The notes under the pieces were generated by a model, which saw only the letters and a program-made list of their open reading frames with translations, had not been told where the DNA came from and did no database searches. From assembly GCA_010645155.1 (NCBI GenBank), contig CM021315.1:8562321-8626320 (forward strand): a stretch of 64,000 nt of DNA, given 5' to 3'. This DNA comes from Tigriopus japonicus. Taxonomy: Eukaryota; Arthropoda; Copepoda; Harpacticoida; Harpacticidae. Made by a program: the position numbers and the translations under genes. Below, piece after piece: positions 1 to 12,400 of this stretch. Position 1 is the stretch's first letter, and every line of letters starts with the position of its first letter.

Positions 1-230
1 AACTTGCAAAAATAAATCAGTAAATAAATCAGTAAGCTCATGGAAAAAATCAGTGATTGAATAAGAAATGGCAAAAATAAAATAAAGGAATTGATCCACA
101 AATAGGAGACTCGACGGTTAAAAAGCAGATCCATTTTCGTACCTCCACGAATCTACAGTTGATTATTATGCAGGAGAAATATACTCCCAGAAGTGCTCAA
201 AGAGCAACAAATATTTTATCCTTAACTCAC
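1..230. other. Intron of the STAG gene (to left edge)
   Basis: This AT-rich sequence lies downstream of the STAG exon 4 donor (GTGAGT reading leftward from 230). No further STAG exon is recognisable here; the expected sequence after NDYG does not appear in any frame. Confidence 0.7.
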
Positions 231-3200
231 CGTAGTCGTTGTAGAACATGACGTAGTGTTTGAAGATGTCCGAGGCGCTCTTGGTTGGAAACACGTTGTA
301 CACGACCAATTTGCAGTAGGACGCCAGCAGATTCCGCCGTTTGTGGAGCTCCTCAATCTTGGTGTGATCGTCTTGCTCCTCATCCTCATCCTCGACAAAC
401 ACGTGATCCTGGATGAACTGATTCATCTGTCGATGCAGACTCTCATCGGGCTTGTAGGCCAACGGGGCCAAAACCGAGTTCTTGGACAACTCTCGACCCT
501 TGAAGAAGATCAACAAGTCCGCGATCGACGTGAACGCCTCCTCCTTCAACGAGTTATCCCCTTGAACCTCGGTGAGCAGCAACTCCTTCATGACCTCCAT
601 GTAACGATCCAATTTCCCGCGAAGACCCATCACATCATCGGCCGTGGAATTTCTCTCCGTGGTGTTCTCAATCTGGTTCTGATCCCAAACCAATCCGTAG
701 TAACACGAGCAAACGGCCGATTTGATGGCTTCCAAAGGGATCTTCATCTCTTCTCGAGCAATCAAGGCATCTTTAAATCGGATCACCACATCAAACATGT
801 TCTCCCAAATGGACCACGTGTTCATGTTGTGACAGTTGGAGAACACTTCCACTTTCTTGAACGACGACACCAACTTGAACATCTCGTCCTCATTGGGCTC
901 CTCTTTGCCGATGAGCAAGTTCATGTACTCATCCATGGCTTCTTTGTAGTTGTTGGAGACCATGTCCAATAATCGACTTCGAGCCACGTCGCATCGCGAA
1001 AAGATGGCGAATTTGTCGTTGCAAACCTTGTCCAAGGTGATGGCACAAGCCTCGAGCACACTTTTCTCCGAGTGTTTATCCACAATCTCCTGAATAAGCA
1101 TCAACAGAGCATCTAGATTCTTCTCTTGACGAGAAGTCGTGTAGATCTCGAGGTCGAAATACTGCGGAATCACCAGAAGATTGGCAATCTTCTCGGGATC
1201 CGGGAGGTATTTCTTCAACAGGGGCGGCAAAGTCTGGATGAAATGAGCCGTGAGGGACTGCTTGTCATCCTGGACCTGTTTCAATTCCTTGGCTGAGAGC
1301 AATTTCCTGGTGGGACCTCGACCCACTGGAGGTTCTCCCGTGGCCGCTTGTCGGATACAACACACCATGATCTCGATCAAACTCGTTTCTTGGCGATCTT
1401 CCAAGGGATCCTCTTGAGGACCGGGTTCTTCCAGGAGCAGATCCGTCATGCACTCCCAATCCTTCATCATGGGATTGGATTCAATGAGTGAGTCCACGAG
1501 ATACGCTCCGTGTTCGTGGAGTTCGGATTCGATGAAGAACTGCACCAGATCGCGAATGAGGGGCGTGTTTGGGAGGCGTTTCTTGCCTCGACGGGTTCGA
1601 AGATCGGGATCGAGCTCGTCATCGGGCAGAAAGAGTCGCTCGTTGAGGAATTCGCCCGCTGCTTGAGCTACAGCTCGATGTGAGGAGTACACGAGTTCGT
1701 AGACGTGTTCGCAGTCTTTGTCGTTGAGCATGTCACGATGGAAACGAAGGATGGAGATCACCAATTTGACCGCTTCTACGGCCACGTCAAAGTCCTTGTC
1801 CAGGGTCATTTGCACGATGCGCTCCTAGATTTTGGAGGAGAGCAGAAACAAGACATGAGACAGACATTTTTGTTCTTTTTAACGACAGAAACACAAGCTG
1901 GAATGATGGAGGAGATGGCGAATCCATGGATTGAAAAGATGATAAATACATGCATAGAAGTGTATATAAATAAATATGTTTGATAAATAAAGTTGTTGAA
2001 CTAAAAAGCAAGTATCAATAATTCATTATCATTCTTTATAATCTTTATTATTAATTTTATTTTTATTAATATTAATTATTTATATTAATTATTAAGCAAA
2101 TTCTTTACTCAATAACTAATTCATCAATGGGAAAATGAAAAAAAAGATCTATGAATTAATACAAAATAAAATGCACGGATGGCAAGTTAGGTTACATTTT
2201 GATAAATGATTTCTTTTTTCATTCATTATTTCAAAAAAAAAAAGGTTAGCCTTGAAAAAAGATTAAAGGGGAGGGTTCAAATATAAGTGAAAATCAATAT
2301 AAAAACGAATCAAAATGAACGAAACCATGACTCGTTTAAAGGGTAAAAATTAGCTTTGAATCATGAGAACATATTGTGGAAGTAAATAGCAATAAAATTG
2401 ATTCTTTGTATCAGAGCTCCCTTAAGAACTAACAAGTTGTAACGCAAATTTTATGGAAAAAGAAAGCAAAAAACGATTCATTTGGAAAATCGTCAAATGT
2501 GTTCTCGAACTTTGATGTGTACCTTAAATTTGCTCGTGAAGAGCTCGAGTTTGCCCTTGAGATCCTCGCTGGCGTACAAAGGCTGCAAAGTCTGCAGACA
2601 TTTGAGTCTGACATCCCCAACCTTGTCGTGAATGGTCCATCCGATGTATTTCAAGTAGAAATCGTCCAAAAAGTGCGTGTGATACTTCTTCATCCACTGG
2701 CCAATCTCGTACATACAAATCGAGCGGATCTCGGGCAAGATGTCGCGATAGCGATGCACAAACACCGACTTGAACATGTACGTGAGCATGTTCTTGATCT
2801 CGTCCGTGTTCTCCTCCAACTCTTTTCGACGAGTCATGAGCGATTCGAGACGCTCCGAGGATCGGTTGTTCTGTTGCTCGGAATCGTATTGACGTTGAGT
2901 GTTCTCCAAGTTGATGGACACAGTCAAGGCCACGTCCACAAGGGCCGTCATCAGTTTCATGGCAGCTAAAGTGGCCGTGTGTCGGAAAGCTCGGACCTGA
3001 GGGAAGTAAAAATCAAGAAATTCTGAGGCCAGTGGTGGTTTTTTGACTACGGAAAGGACGGAGGTTGCGTTGGGGTATTACTTAAAATTTGCGAATTCAA
3101 CAGCTGCACCTCAAGTCAGGCAGTTAATTAACTAAAAGTATATGTTTTTAAAGTCTTACCTGAGAATCTGAGAGTTGAGTGAGAAGTGAGATGACATTGT

Positions 3201-5253
3201 CCATGAGATTCTGGTCGTAGATGATGGAATATTGGCACTGCTTTACCAAGATCTGGATGAACTCGCAGAAGTTTTGTCTGAACTTCTTCCAGAATTGCCC
3301 CGTGGTCACCAAAGGATACTCGCCAGATTCTTCCTCAAACTCCTCGGTCATGGTGCGAATAATGTCGGCATGCTCCATAGTTGCCTGCATCTCTGCTGTG
3401 ATTCTGCCCTTACAGCCACTGGCGCTAATAAAGAACTGCATCAAGCTCAATAAGGCCGAGTTCTTATCCGCTTTGTAGCTATCAATCCAATCATCAACCA
3501 CTTGTTGAAGTGAGGCCTTTCCATTACGGATGATAAAGTAAAGACTGGATTCATCTTCAGGCAGAATCTCAGAGGTCATGAGGACGCGCGGGCGTCCTGG
3601 TTTGCGTCGCGCAGGCTCGTCTCCATAGCTGGGCGCCACTTTGCGTCTTGTGGACATGACACTGGTACTAGCGCCCGGTGGACGCCCTCGTCCTCTTCCG
3701 CGCCCTCGCCCACGCAGGCCCGCAAATCCTCCACCTGCGCCCAAATCAGAGACGCGCATGGGCGCAATAGCAGGCCGGTCATAACCGTCCACATCAGCCT
3801 GATCGTTGTCGTTGTACATGGAGAGCGCTTGCTTGGCTTGATTAGCGGCTGCTCGAGAGCGACGACGACCACTTTCGGCCTCTGGATTGACTTGGGCGTC
3901 GTCAGAGGTGTCCATTCGCATCTCTTGTTGTTGAGCATATTGTTGCGCCTGTCACAAGAAAAAGGCCACAGTTATAATTTAAATTTCTCAAAGCGATTGG
4001 TGTCTAAATACTATGTGAGGAGCTTGCAATTTCATTAAAGTTTAGAGAGAGAGAGAGCCATCGTTCCTCTTCTTAATTTTTGATAAATTTAGTAAGTTTT
4101 ATTCATGCAGAAGACTGGGGTTCGAACCCGGCTGATTCCATCTTCAAAACTTAATTCCTTGGAGTCAATACTTGGCGTTGAACCGTTTTTCAATGCAATC
4201 TTTTACCAAATTATACCATTGGCAACCAAAATAGTGGCAAGGAGCGGGAATATTCCTTCATGGAACGCCCATTATCAGTGATGTCCTGACTCCTTAACAA
4301 ATAAACAACCCACTATAGAAGGTTTTCCAGATCTGCCAACAGTAACTCGTTAGTAGATCATATTTCGTATCAATTTTAAATGTGTAACATTTTATTTCAT
4401 TCTTTAACAAGGAATCACATTCCTTGTAGCGGCAGAAAAAAAATCCGCAACCTACTCCCAAAGAACGTAAGCTTGCTCGTCATGAACAGAAAAGAAATAG
4501 GATCTACTTTTTGATCCTTTTAAACATTAAGAACATATCCGCTGTTAGACAGTTTGAAAAGCTTCAAAATTTCACTGGTTCAATGAAATTTATCTTGAAG
4601 TTGCAGATTTATTTCTCGCATTTTCATTGAACGTATTTGACCTTCTTCAAAGTCTGAACTTTTCCGTAAACTTCCATCTACATATCTAAATTGCCATCTC
4701 TGAACTACAACTTTTCATTCCATTGTAATTTTCAAATACTATTTTTACCAATTTGAGTGTCAATATACGCTTTTTCAGTATCTTATTTGATTTTTGAATG
4801 AGTGCACGGTTCAAAGTATCAGGGTAAGCTGTTAAAATGTGTTGATTCTACAATATTCTTAAATGTCTTTGGACAAAGACAATGAAAATGCTCAATTTAA
4901 GGCCATCATTTTCAATATCAGGTTTTGTGACAATACATCAAGATGGAATAGATTCTTTTACAAATTTTCAAAGCATTCTTGCGAAACCAAGTTAATCTAT
5001 TCAGAAACTAATAAAAATCAAATCCCCCCTGCACCCTTCAAAGCCCAAATCAAAGCTTTTGTTTCAGGTCTCCTAAACCCAGTTTCAGGACCTGCTGGAT
5101 CTCTTCTTGTGAAGCTTGAACGTGTTGAGTGGCTTTTTGAAGCATCTCCTGTTGTTGTTGGCGGTAATAGGCCATGGGATCATAGGATTCCTCTCCCGTG
5201 CCACTCCCACTGGCCCCGCCTTGGCTAAAAGAGGAGTAATCGTCGGTCTCCAT
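231..5253 (-). CDS. STAG: Cohesin subunit SA/STAG (stromalin), C-terminus missing
   Basis: This is the SA/STAG subunit of cohesin, which binds RAD21 and DNA in the nucleus and stabilises sister-chromatid cohesion. Coding exons on the minus strand are 5253-5092, 3948-3160, 2996-2523 and 1824-231, all in phase, giving 1006 residues. The N-terminal part is Gln-rich, then RG-rich with AT-hook-like GRGRGRPPG and RKPGRPR. Next comes the STAG domain ([19 protein letters not shown], then [14 protein letters not shown]). Exon 3 opens with [14 protein letters not shown] and carries the stromalin conservative domain at about residues 394-475 ([30 protein letters not shown]). Exon 4 ([18 protein letters not shown] onward) is the HEAT-like part and ends in phase 1 at TACG|GTGAGT, so the remaining 200-250 residues lie beyond the left edge. 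The exon 1 donor is CAG|GTCCTG, a poor match to consensus, so the first 54 residues are the least certain part. Family identity is very secure; STAG1 versus STAG2 is not meaningful outside vertebrates. Confidence 0.95.
1825..2522. other. STAG intron, AT-rich
   Basis: This 698-base intron lies between STAG exons 3 and 4, with donor AAG|GTACAC and acceptor AATCTAG. It is strongly AT-rich around 2020-2260, with runs of TTAATTATT. I see no gene in it. Confidence 0.8.
4100..4140 (+). repeat. tRNA-like B-box, probable SINE trace
   Basis: The block GGGGTTCGAACCCGGC fits a pol III B-box (GGTTCGAANCC). I find no acceptor-stem pairing or cloverleaf around it, so it is not an intact tRNA. A SINE remnant is the likeliest reading. 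A similar block lies at about 20056. Confidence 0.35.
4213..4293 (-). repeat. Dispersed repeat, second copy at 6990-7083
   Basis: Read on the minus strand, this about 80-bp block (CATCACTGATAATGGGCG, CGCTCCTTGCCACT, GGTTGCCAATGGTATA) matches 6990-7083 on the plus strand with scattered changes. The copy at 7 kb is interrupted by a mariner exactly at the GGTATA end, whereas here the sequence runs on as GGTATAATTTGGTAA. It therefore serves as an empty site for that insertion. Confidence 0.75.
4306..4440 (+). mobile_element. LINE 3' end, 5'-truncated copy
   Basis: The fragment begins at AACCCACTATAGAAGG, then encodes a degraded version of the [10 protein letters not shown] tail typical of the C-terminus of LINE reverse transcriptases. 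It ends with GGAATCACATTCCTTGTAG, a 3' block shared with the copies at 20.4 and 45.3 kb. It lies within the large STAG intron, antisense to that gene. Confidence 0.7.
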
Positions 5254-6499
5254 AGCTTCAAAGAGGGTGCACTTGCTTCTTGACGTGAATTTCCTGACAC
5301 TTTTCTCGTAAAGTTCCTGTCTTCAGGGAAGAAAAACAGGGAAAGTTAGAGTTGTATTTGACTGGGATTTAAAGCCAAATTTCAACTTTTGATTTATCAC
5401 AAGCTCGTATATAGCGATAAAAAGAATTCAGAACAGTTCCAATTGATTTTGAATGAATGTGTTTAGTATGAAAGTATAAACTTGGATTGCTGTCTGGTGT
5501 TGATCAAGGACAGGAAGAGAAAAGTAGAACCCTGATAATTATCTTCTGGCTTTTTCGCGCTCTTGTGGCTTTCGCCGAAAACAAGCGTCAGGGAGGTTGC
5601 GTCCTCTGTCGAAGCGATAAAGAACTACGCGAATAAAGGTTGCGTGTTTCTCTACTTGAGGCTTCTTGAATTAATGAAGATCTGATTTTGACATTTCCAA
5701 AAATATCATTCGAAATTTACTTTATTTCATTAAGGGTAGTTTTTGAATCTCAGAATCAACATTGAAAAAACTCGATTGCTTTTTAAAGCTGAATGATTAT
5801 GCAAAAAAAATCATTCATGAAATAGCAAGAAATTTTGCATGTCTTGCCGTCAAATCACGTCAAAACTAAGCGTATTTTACAAAATGTTCAAACTTGGCAT
5901 CAGTTCACAAACAAGAACTGCCTTGGTAACTACACAAATGATTTTTGAAAACTTTTTGGAGTTCTTTCCTTATTTTGAAGACATATAATATTTTAATATG
6001 AGTCTTGGCATTTCAAGACCTCATTAGAGGATCACCAAGTCTTCTCAAATTTACCTTAGGTTTGCGTTTGTGACAAGCATGTGGTGCAACAACACAACTT
6101 TCTTCAAAAAGATGGCCAGTTACAACTCTATTGTTGATTGGCATTCATTTTCCCAATGATATTAAAACAACTAGGTCATAAACACTTGAAAAGCCTTTAT
6201 GAACCTTCTGGTGTAGTGTAAAGAAACCTACTTAGTGTAGTGACTCATTCAGATCCCGGGTAGATGAGCTAGTTGTTGAAAGTTCTGTGTTCCTTAACGA
6301 AAAAAGGAGGTGGAAAAGGAGGAACAGCATTAGTTGAATGTTGGAAAGCGAGCCCAAAGAGCCTTGAGCCTTATCTGTCTGGTACTGTTATGTAAACTAT
6401 ATACAAAGTACACATTGGTTGAGAAAGCCTCTCCTTCATCTGATCAGTGGATGTTGGTCAGTTCCAATGGAGACACGCTGAGCTTTTAGTGCGATTTTC
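5254..6499. promoter_or_regulatory. Intergenic head region between STAG (-) and Ly6-like gene (+)
   Basis: These 1.25 kb separate two divergent start codons and must hold at least the STAG upstream region. A possible acceptor in the STAG 5' UTR (TTTTCTTCCCTGAAG, reading leftward from about 5335) suggests a leader intron. A locally GC-richer patch at about 5545-5645 (CGCGCTCTTGTGGCTTTCGC) is a candidate STAG first exon or core promoter. No open frame of note is present. Confidence 0.45.
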
Positions 6500-9400
6500 A
6501 TGATGTTGGGAAACGACGTTTTGGTGTTTTTCGTGCTCATGGCTGCTTGGTCTGTGGCCTTGGATGGTCTTGAAGTGGGGGGTCGTGGTCTCAATTGCCT
6601 GACTTGTAGCACAGTGTCCAACAAGAAATGCAGCAATGCCAGTGAAGTCATCCACACATCTCGACCTTGCCAACCAGCAGAGACATTTTGTCAGGTAAAA
6701 AAAGGAGGATTTTTCTACTATTAGTTTGAACCTGGACACAAAAAAGCTCATGGAAAAGAACTGTCAACTTCATAGGCTTTTTTGAAGCTTCCCGTGTTTG
6801 TCCCTGTTGTCACTAGCAGACAAGGAAGTTTCAGTTGAAAGGCCGTTTGATTTTGCAATTGATGAAAGTAAATCAGGCCAGAAACCAATATTGTTTCGGT
6901 CATTAAAGCACGAAATGAAACCCTCAAGCCCTTGTGAAGCCATTTTTCCACTCAAAACCTCCTGTTGGCCACATTTTTTCTCTTCCTAAAAAGTCAGTAA
7001 GTACATCACTGATAGTGGGTGTTCCATGAAGAAATATTTCCGCTCCTTGCCACTTGTTTGGTTTAGGTTGCCAACGGTATATACCGTATGTATCATAAGT
7101 TCGGTAAAAAATGCTATTGGTTATAAAACACTAATTACTCTGTAATTAGAGGGTTTATGAATTTGTTTATTAAATAAACATGAACGAGCAAAGTTCCATG
7201 TGCTATTTTTCAAAAATTCCGCCCTCTGCCTTGATGCAGGCCTCCAGTCTGGACCGAAATTTGGAGCAAACCTTGCGGAGGGTAGCCTCGTCCATGCTGG
7301 CCCACTCTGCCTCAACAGAGGCCTTAAGTTCACCAACATTTTTGTGGTAGGTGCGGCAGGCCTTCCTCTCAATGGCGCTCAAAACATAGTAATCCAAGGG
7401 ATTCAGGTTGGGGGAGTTTGAAGGCCACAACTCCTTGGACCAAAATCCCTTGGACCCTTACTTGGCCTCGAGGTATTTTTGGGTGGCATTTGAGGTGTGA
7501 CAGGGGGCACCATCCAGACCCAATTCCCAACACCATAAGTGGCATTTAAAATGGGAAATATCTTTCTGGAGAGAATGGACTAGTATTGTGGGGTAGACAA
7601 GGTCTCTTGTATCCACACTGGTGGGAAGGCCTTTCCATCCGAACCTACAATGCCCAACATCATGGCCCAAGCGGGATGTTTGGTGCGACCAGTGAATTTT
7701 ATTGATGGATCCACATCAGAGGGGCTCTTGGCAATGTAGCGAAGGCTTCTGCTGTTGCTGACTGCATCCACAGAGAAAATTTTCTCATCGGAGAACACAA
7801 GAACCCCATTTTCACCTTTTTTCATTTTGTTAAGTAAAGCTTTGCACCTCTTGAGCCTTTTCTCTCTCTGGGTTGTAGTCAATCCTTGGACTTTGGTCAC
7901 GGCCCTGGACTTCATACCAAGATCGAAGCGCACGGTGCGGGAGACAGCCATTTTGTCGACCTTGAGGTCCCTGGCAGGGCTCCGAATATTTGTCCTGGGA
8001 TTTTCTTTTATCTTGGTTTGAACACTTTCAATGAAGGCCTCAGGCCGAACTGAACGTGGCCTGCCAGATCTTATCTTATCATTGAAATTGCCAGATGCCC
8101 CATAAACATTTTTCACTTTGTAGATGGTCTTCTTGGAGACTCCAAAGTTGGCGGCAATGTCCTTGATCTTATCCCCACCGCAAACCTGCGCGTAAATTTT
8201 TTCCCGGAGTTTTTCCATTTTGTTCTAAATTTGTTGTTATTCGTGCTACAGAGCCTTAAAGGGTCGCAATTGAAAGCTAAGATTCACACACTTCTTTATT
8301 ACTGTTATTTTGTCTTAAAATTAAAAATTTACTCACAAAAATGATCTAAAAACTTTTTACCGGACTTATGATACATACTGTATTGGTAATGGATGAGTGT
8401 AATCGGACGAATTCAGCTGTGGATCCTGGGGCCAGAATTGGCTAGGGATGCGTCAGAGTTGAGACAAAACCTCCCAAAAACTTTATTAAAGTTCTCAAGG
8501 CTAATTCTCATTTTTCGTTTTGACAATCAATCGAAACAAACTTTTCCCTCACATAGCAAACTTAATCTTTGAAATGCCAAAGCCAAATCCATCCATAAGT
8601 CTGATCAAGAAACACTGGAATCATGGAGTGGGAGGCTGGTAATGAGAATAATTATTTCCAGGAAGAACAATTAGCCAACGATTCAGTGAGGTCACTAATC
8701 TAAACAAAGTCAGGGATTGGTTTAGAATTGAGCCCGCTCAACCAATGACAACAAGGCAGCAATTTTGCGGACATTAGATCACTTTTGACGTTTCACCAAC
8801 ACTTAGCAGTGATGACTTTAAGAACCCCATAAACCATTTAGGCCAATTGAAATCGGATGAATCATGTTATAGTCCAAAGAAGATCAGTGTTAAAAGGAAA
8901 TTTTGTAAGCTTATTATCAAAAAAGCTCCAATTATCTGGGATTTATTCATCAACAATATGGGGTAGGGTAGGTCACCTTGAGCCTTGATTCTGTGTATGT
9001 CAAACGGATGGATTACGCACCACGCCATGCCTCACCCACAAGTTGACACTTCTTTCTCAAGAGCTTCTTTACTTGGCAAATCAACCACCTGACAGTTTTT
9101 GACAGGTCATTTTTGATGACTGATGCCAATAAACTACTTTAAGAAGAGGAAGGTGTGCTTTAAAGATAGGACTACTTTTTGTATTTGTGGACACTTTCTG
9201 CCCAAGCGTTTCCCTCTGCTATGTCATTGAATGCTTTATAGAGTATCCGTCTTGTAATCTAAAAAAAAGTCCACAAAAATCATCAATGCTTCGATGTTTG
9301 TTCTTTCCAAACTAGCATTGAATTTTTGGTTTAAGATTGATTTGAATTTTTGGCCTAAAACATGAACATAACTTATCTCAAATTTACAAATGAAATATTT

Positions 9401-12400
9401 TTCGACTGGTTTTGTTTAGCAAAAAAGTTTGACCAACGCTTACTTCAATACAATGTTCAACCTTATTCAAAACATCAAATAACAGAGGCTATTTTTTTAA
9501 GACGCAAAGATCGATCTTAAGATCGTACTTTAGTACTGGAAGTTCGATCTTGAGATCGATCTTTGCGCTTAAAAAACTAACCTCAGGTGTTTTGGAGACT
9601 CTCTCGAAATATCGTAGTTGACACCCATGAAATTCCACCTTCCCCAAGCGAAAAACTGACTCACTGGAGCTCCAAAAACGGCAATCCTGAACTGTGCTCA
9701 TGTTTGTAACACGTTCATGAACTAGTTAATCTAGAACACTTGAACCGTCTCACTAGAACAGTTTCCGTTTCTCCCCTAAGAACGTTGCAAGTTGAATGCT
9801 ATCTTTTCCAACTTTGTTCACCATGTCATCGGGCTTGATCACGTGCTTTTTTGATCCTGTGCACCAGATTCGTCCGGAAAGGATGCAAATCCATTTGTAC
9901 AAGTGCAAAAAACAGCATCCTTTGACGCCTTTTAAGGTCATAAAACCGGTCACGCCCTAGATCAAACTAGTATTTTAAGTCATACACTTTGAGTCGATCC
10001 TTTTGGCAGTTTGGTTGGCTTTTTTGAACTCTAACTAGTTGATTATTGTCTTGATGTGATCACCGACAAGAGGAACGTTTTTAAATATTTAGTTGTCTTT
10101 TAAAAGTGTAAGTAGATTTACTTGTTTACTACGTACCTATCTTCAATATAAACTATTTTCAATAGAATGAAAGCTTATATTTTCGTTTAATTTGATTGAC
10201 ATTCACATTGAGTTTTTCTGAGATCAAATTTTAAGATGCGAACCGTGACTTCAATTTGTTTAAAGTGTTGACAAATGATTTTCATTCAATTGGATCTTTG
10301 GATCAAGAAGGTGTAATGGATATGCAACATTGCCTTTAGTTAGGCAGATTTTTACCGATACAGTTAATTTACTGAGCTCTTGGAACATATTGGAAGGGCT
10401 CAAATACTAATCCTCGGCAAGGACCAAAAAGTAGACAAAAAAGTTTTGAAGGGAATGTTCTATGCCATGTTTTAACAAACATTTCGGTCACGGTCAATTA
10501 CGCATAATGGAAAATTGTATCAAAAGAGATAGAAGTAAAGAAATGAGGACAAAGCTATAAGGAAAATGATGAAAGTATTTGGCTTCCTTTCTCTTTGTTT
10601 AAACTAGTTTTCATTTTTCAACTATAACATGATCGAAAAGTATCTAGTAGAGCCACTTTTTAGAGGTGTGAGAAAAGAATTTTTCAACGTCTTTCCTCAT
10701 GTCACTATCTTAATTTGGAGTAAGTGTGATTATAAATGTCAATGAATAGACCTCAGTTTGTCAGGGCGTGAAACCTTTCGCCCCTCCAAAGATTTGTCCC
10801 TTGAATTCGACCCATTATGTGAAGCCTGAAGATTTTGAGGCTCATATGGAGGATTGTCCGGATAAAGGTGGAGTGATGGCTCACATTTTGGCCAAGAATT
10901 GCTATCGCTTTGATGCTCCCAAACCCGTGGATCGAGACTTGCCCGATGTGAATGAATGGCAAGAAGTACAGGGACGATTGCCCTTTAATCCCACCATGAA
11001 CGCTAAATCCAAGAACGTGGTTCGGGTTCTCAAGGTGAGAATGACTACTGAGGTTATCAATGGCAGTTTGAGAAAGCTACCCATAGATGGCCTTGCTAAA
11101 TCCTAAAAAGTTCCATTTATTGGTGGCTTTTTAAGACTCAAAGAGGACAAAATTAGCGTTTAGATTTGTTTTCATTTTGAACCCAGTAGCCCTAGACTGA
11201 CTTTTAATGTCAAATCAAGGGTTATATTCTATGCCCTAACAAAAGTTACAATCCAAGTTGAATCAAAGGTGAAGCTATAAAATAGAACACATCCCTTTGT
11301 TAGACATGAACTTGATTATTGTATGTTTCTGTCGTAGGCTGCTTGCAAAAGCGAAAAGAAGCGCTTTTATGAAGCCGAAGAGCTTCGTCATCAGACTCTT
11401 GCCGCCAATCCCGGAAGAAAATCGGCTCTTCCCAATCTGGAATTCCGGCCCTTGAGAGCTCCAAGACCGGACATGTCGATCATTTCGGAATCTCCTTGGG
11501 AAAATGGCTCAGGTTCGACCCTAAAAAGCACTTCAAAACCACGTATTGAGGACGAGTTGAGCTTGATCTCGACCAAAATCAATGGATTAGGAAGAGGTTA
11601 TGGAATCCGGAAGAAGATCCCCAACACGGATAATTCGTCCACCACGACCAGTATTGTGGGATTAGGACGAGGAAGAGGATTGGACAAGGGTCCCAAAGCT
11701 CTTCCAGCTCGTCCTGGATGGCTCAGATTGTCGATTCCGTCCACTTCTGGGGAAGATCCCTTTGGTCCGTTCGAAGAAAGCGAGTTCTCCGAGTTTGAGG
11801 ATAAGATCTCCATTGAGTAAAAGAAATGATCGCATCGGACTCTGAAGAATAAAATTGGTTAATGCACCTATGTTGTGTAAGAATTTAGAATCAAAAAACG
11901 AGTTTCATATATTTATGACCGTATTGACAAACTTATCTTTTGCGATACACGTAGCTGGAAAAATATACATTTTAGATTTATTAACATACAGAAATGTACC
12001 AAAGGGGCCTTTGTGTAGAGAATACTCAGTAAATCCGAAATGAAGACCTTTTTGGACCATTACTTGTTGGTTTAACATTCTTGGGGATTATTTTCTAAGC
12101 CCTTAATGATCAAAACTGTCAAAGTTCAGAGATTTGTTGCATGGAATTAGAGCAAGTTGTCTCCAGAATACGAAAAGTAGAATCTGCTTGCTCGTTACCT
12201 AACTCAAAGTATTAAATTAAGTTATTCCATCATTATAAAAACACGTTATAGGCTATCATTGAACCTTGAAAATGACCTCTTCGTTTCAATTTTAGTGTTG
12301 TGATACTTGTAAAAGAGATCTTAACGTTATAAAAAGATTTTCTTTGTTTAGACTTTGCTTGTGAGACAACTTAAGGCCAACAAACAGCCTTTAGACTATC

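Noticed and set aside
256..972. 238-residue plus-strand frame
   Set aside because: It is exactly antisense to STAG exon 4, whose reading is strongly supported; a shadow frame.
4100..4140. Possible tRNA gene at the GGTTCGAACCC block
   Set aside because: Only the B-box is present; there is no acceptor stem, anticodon arm or A-box at the right distance.
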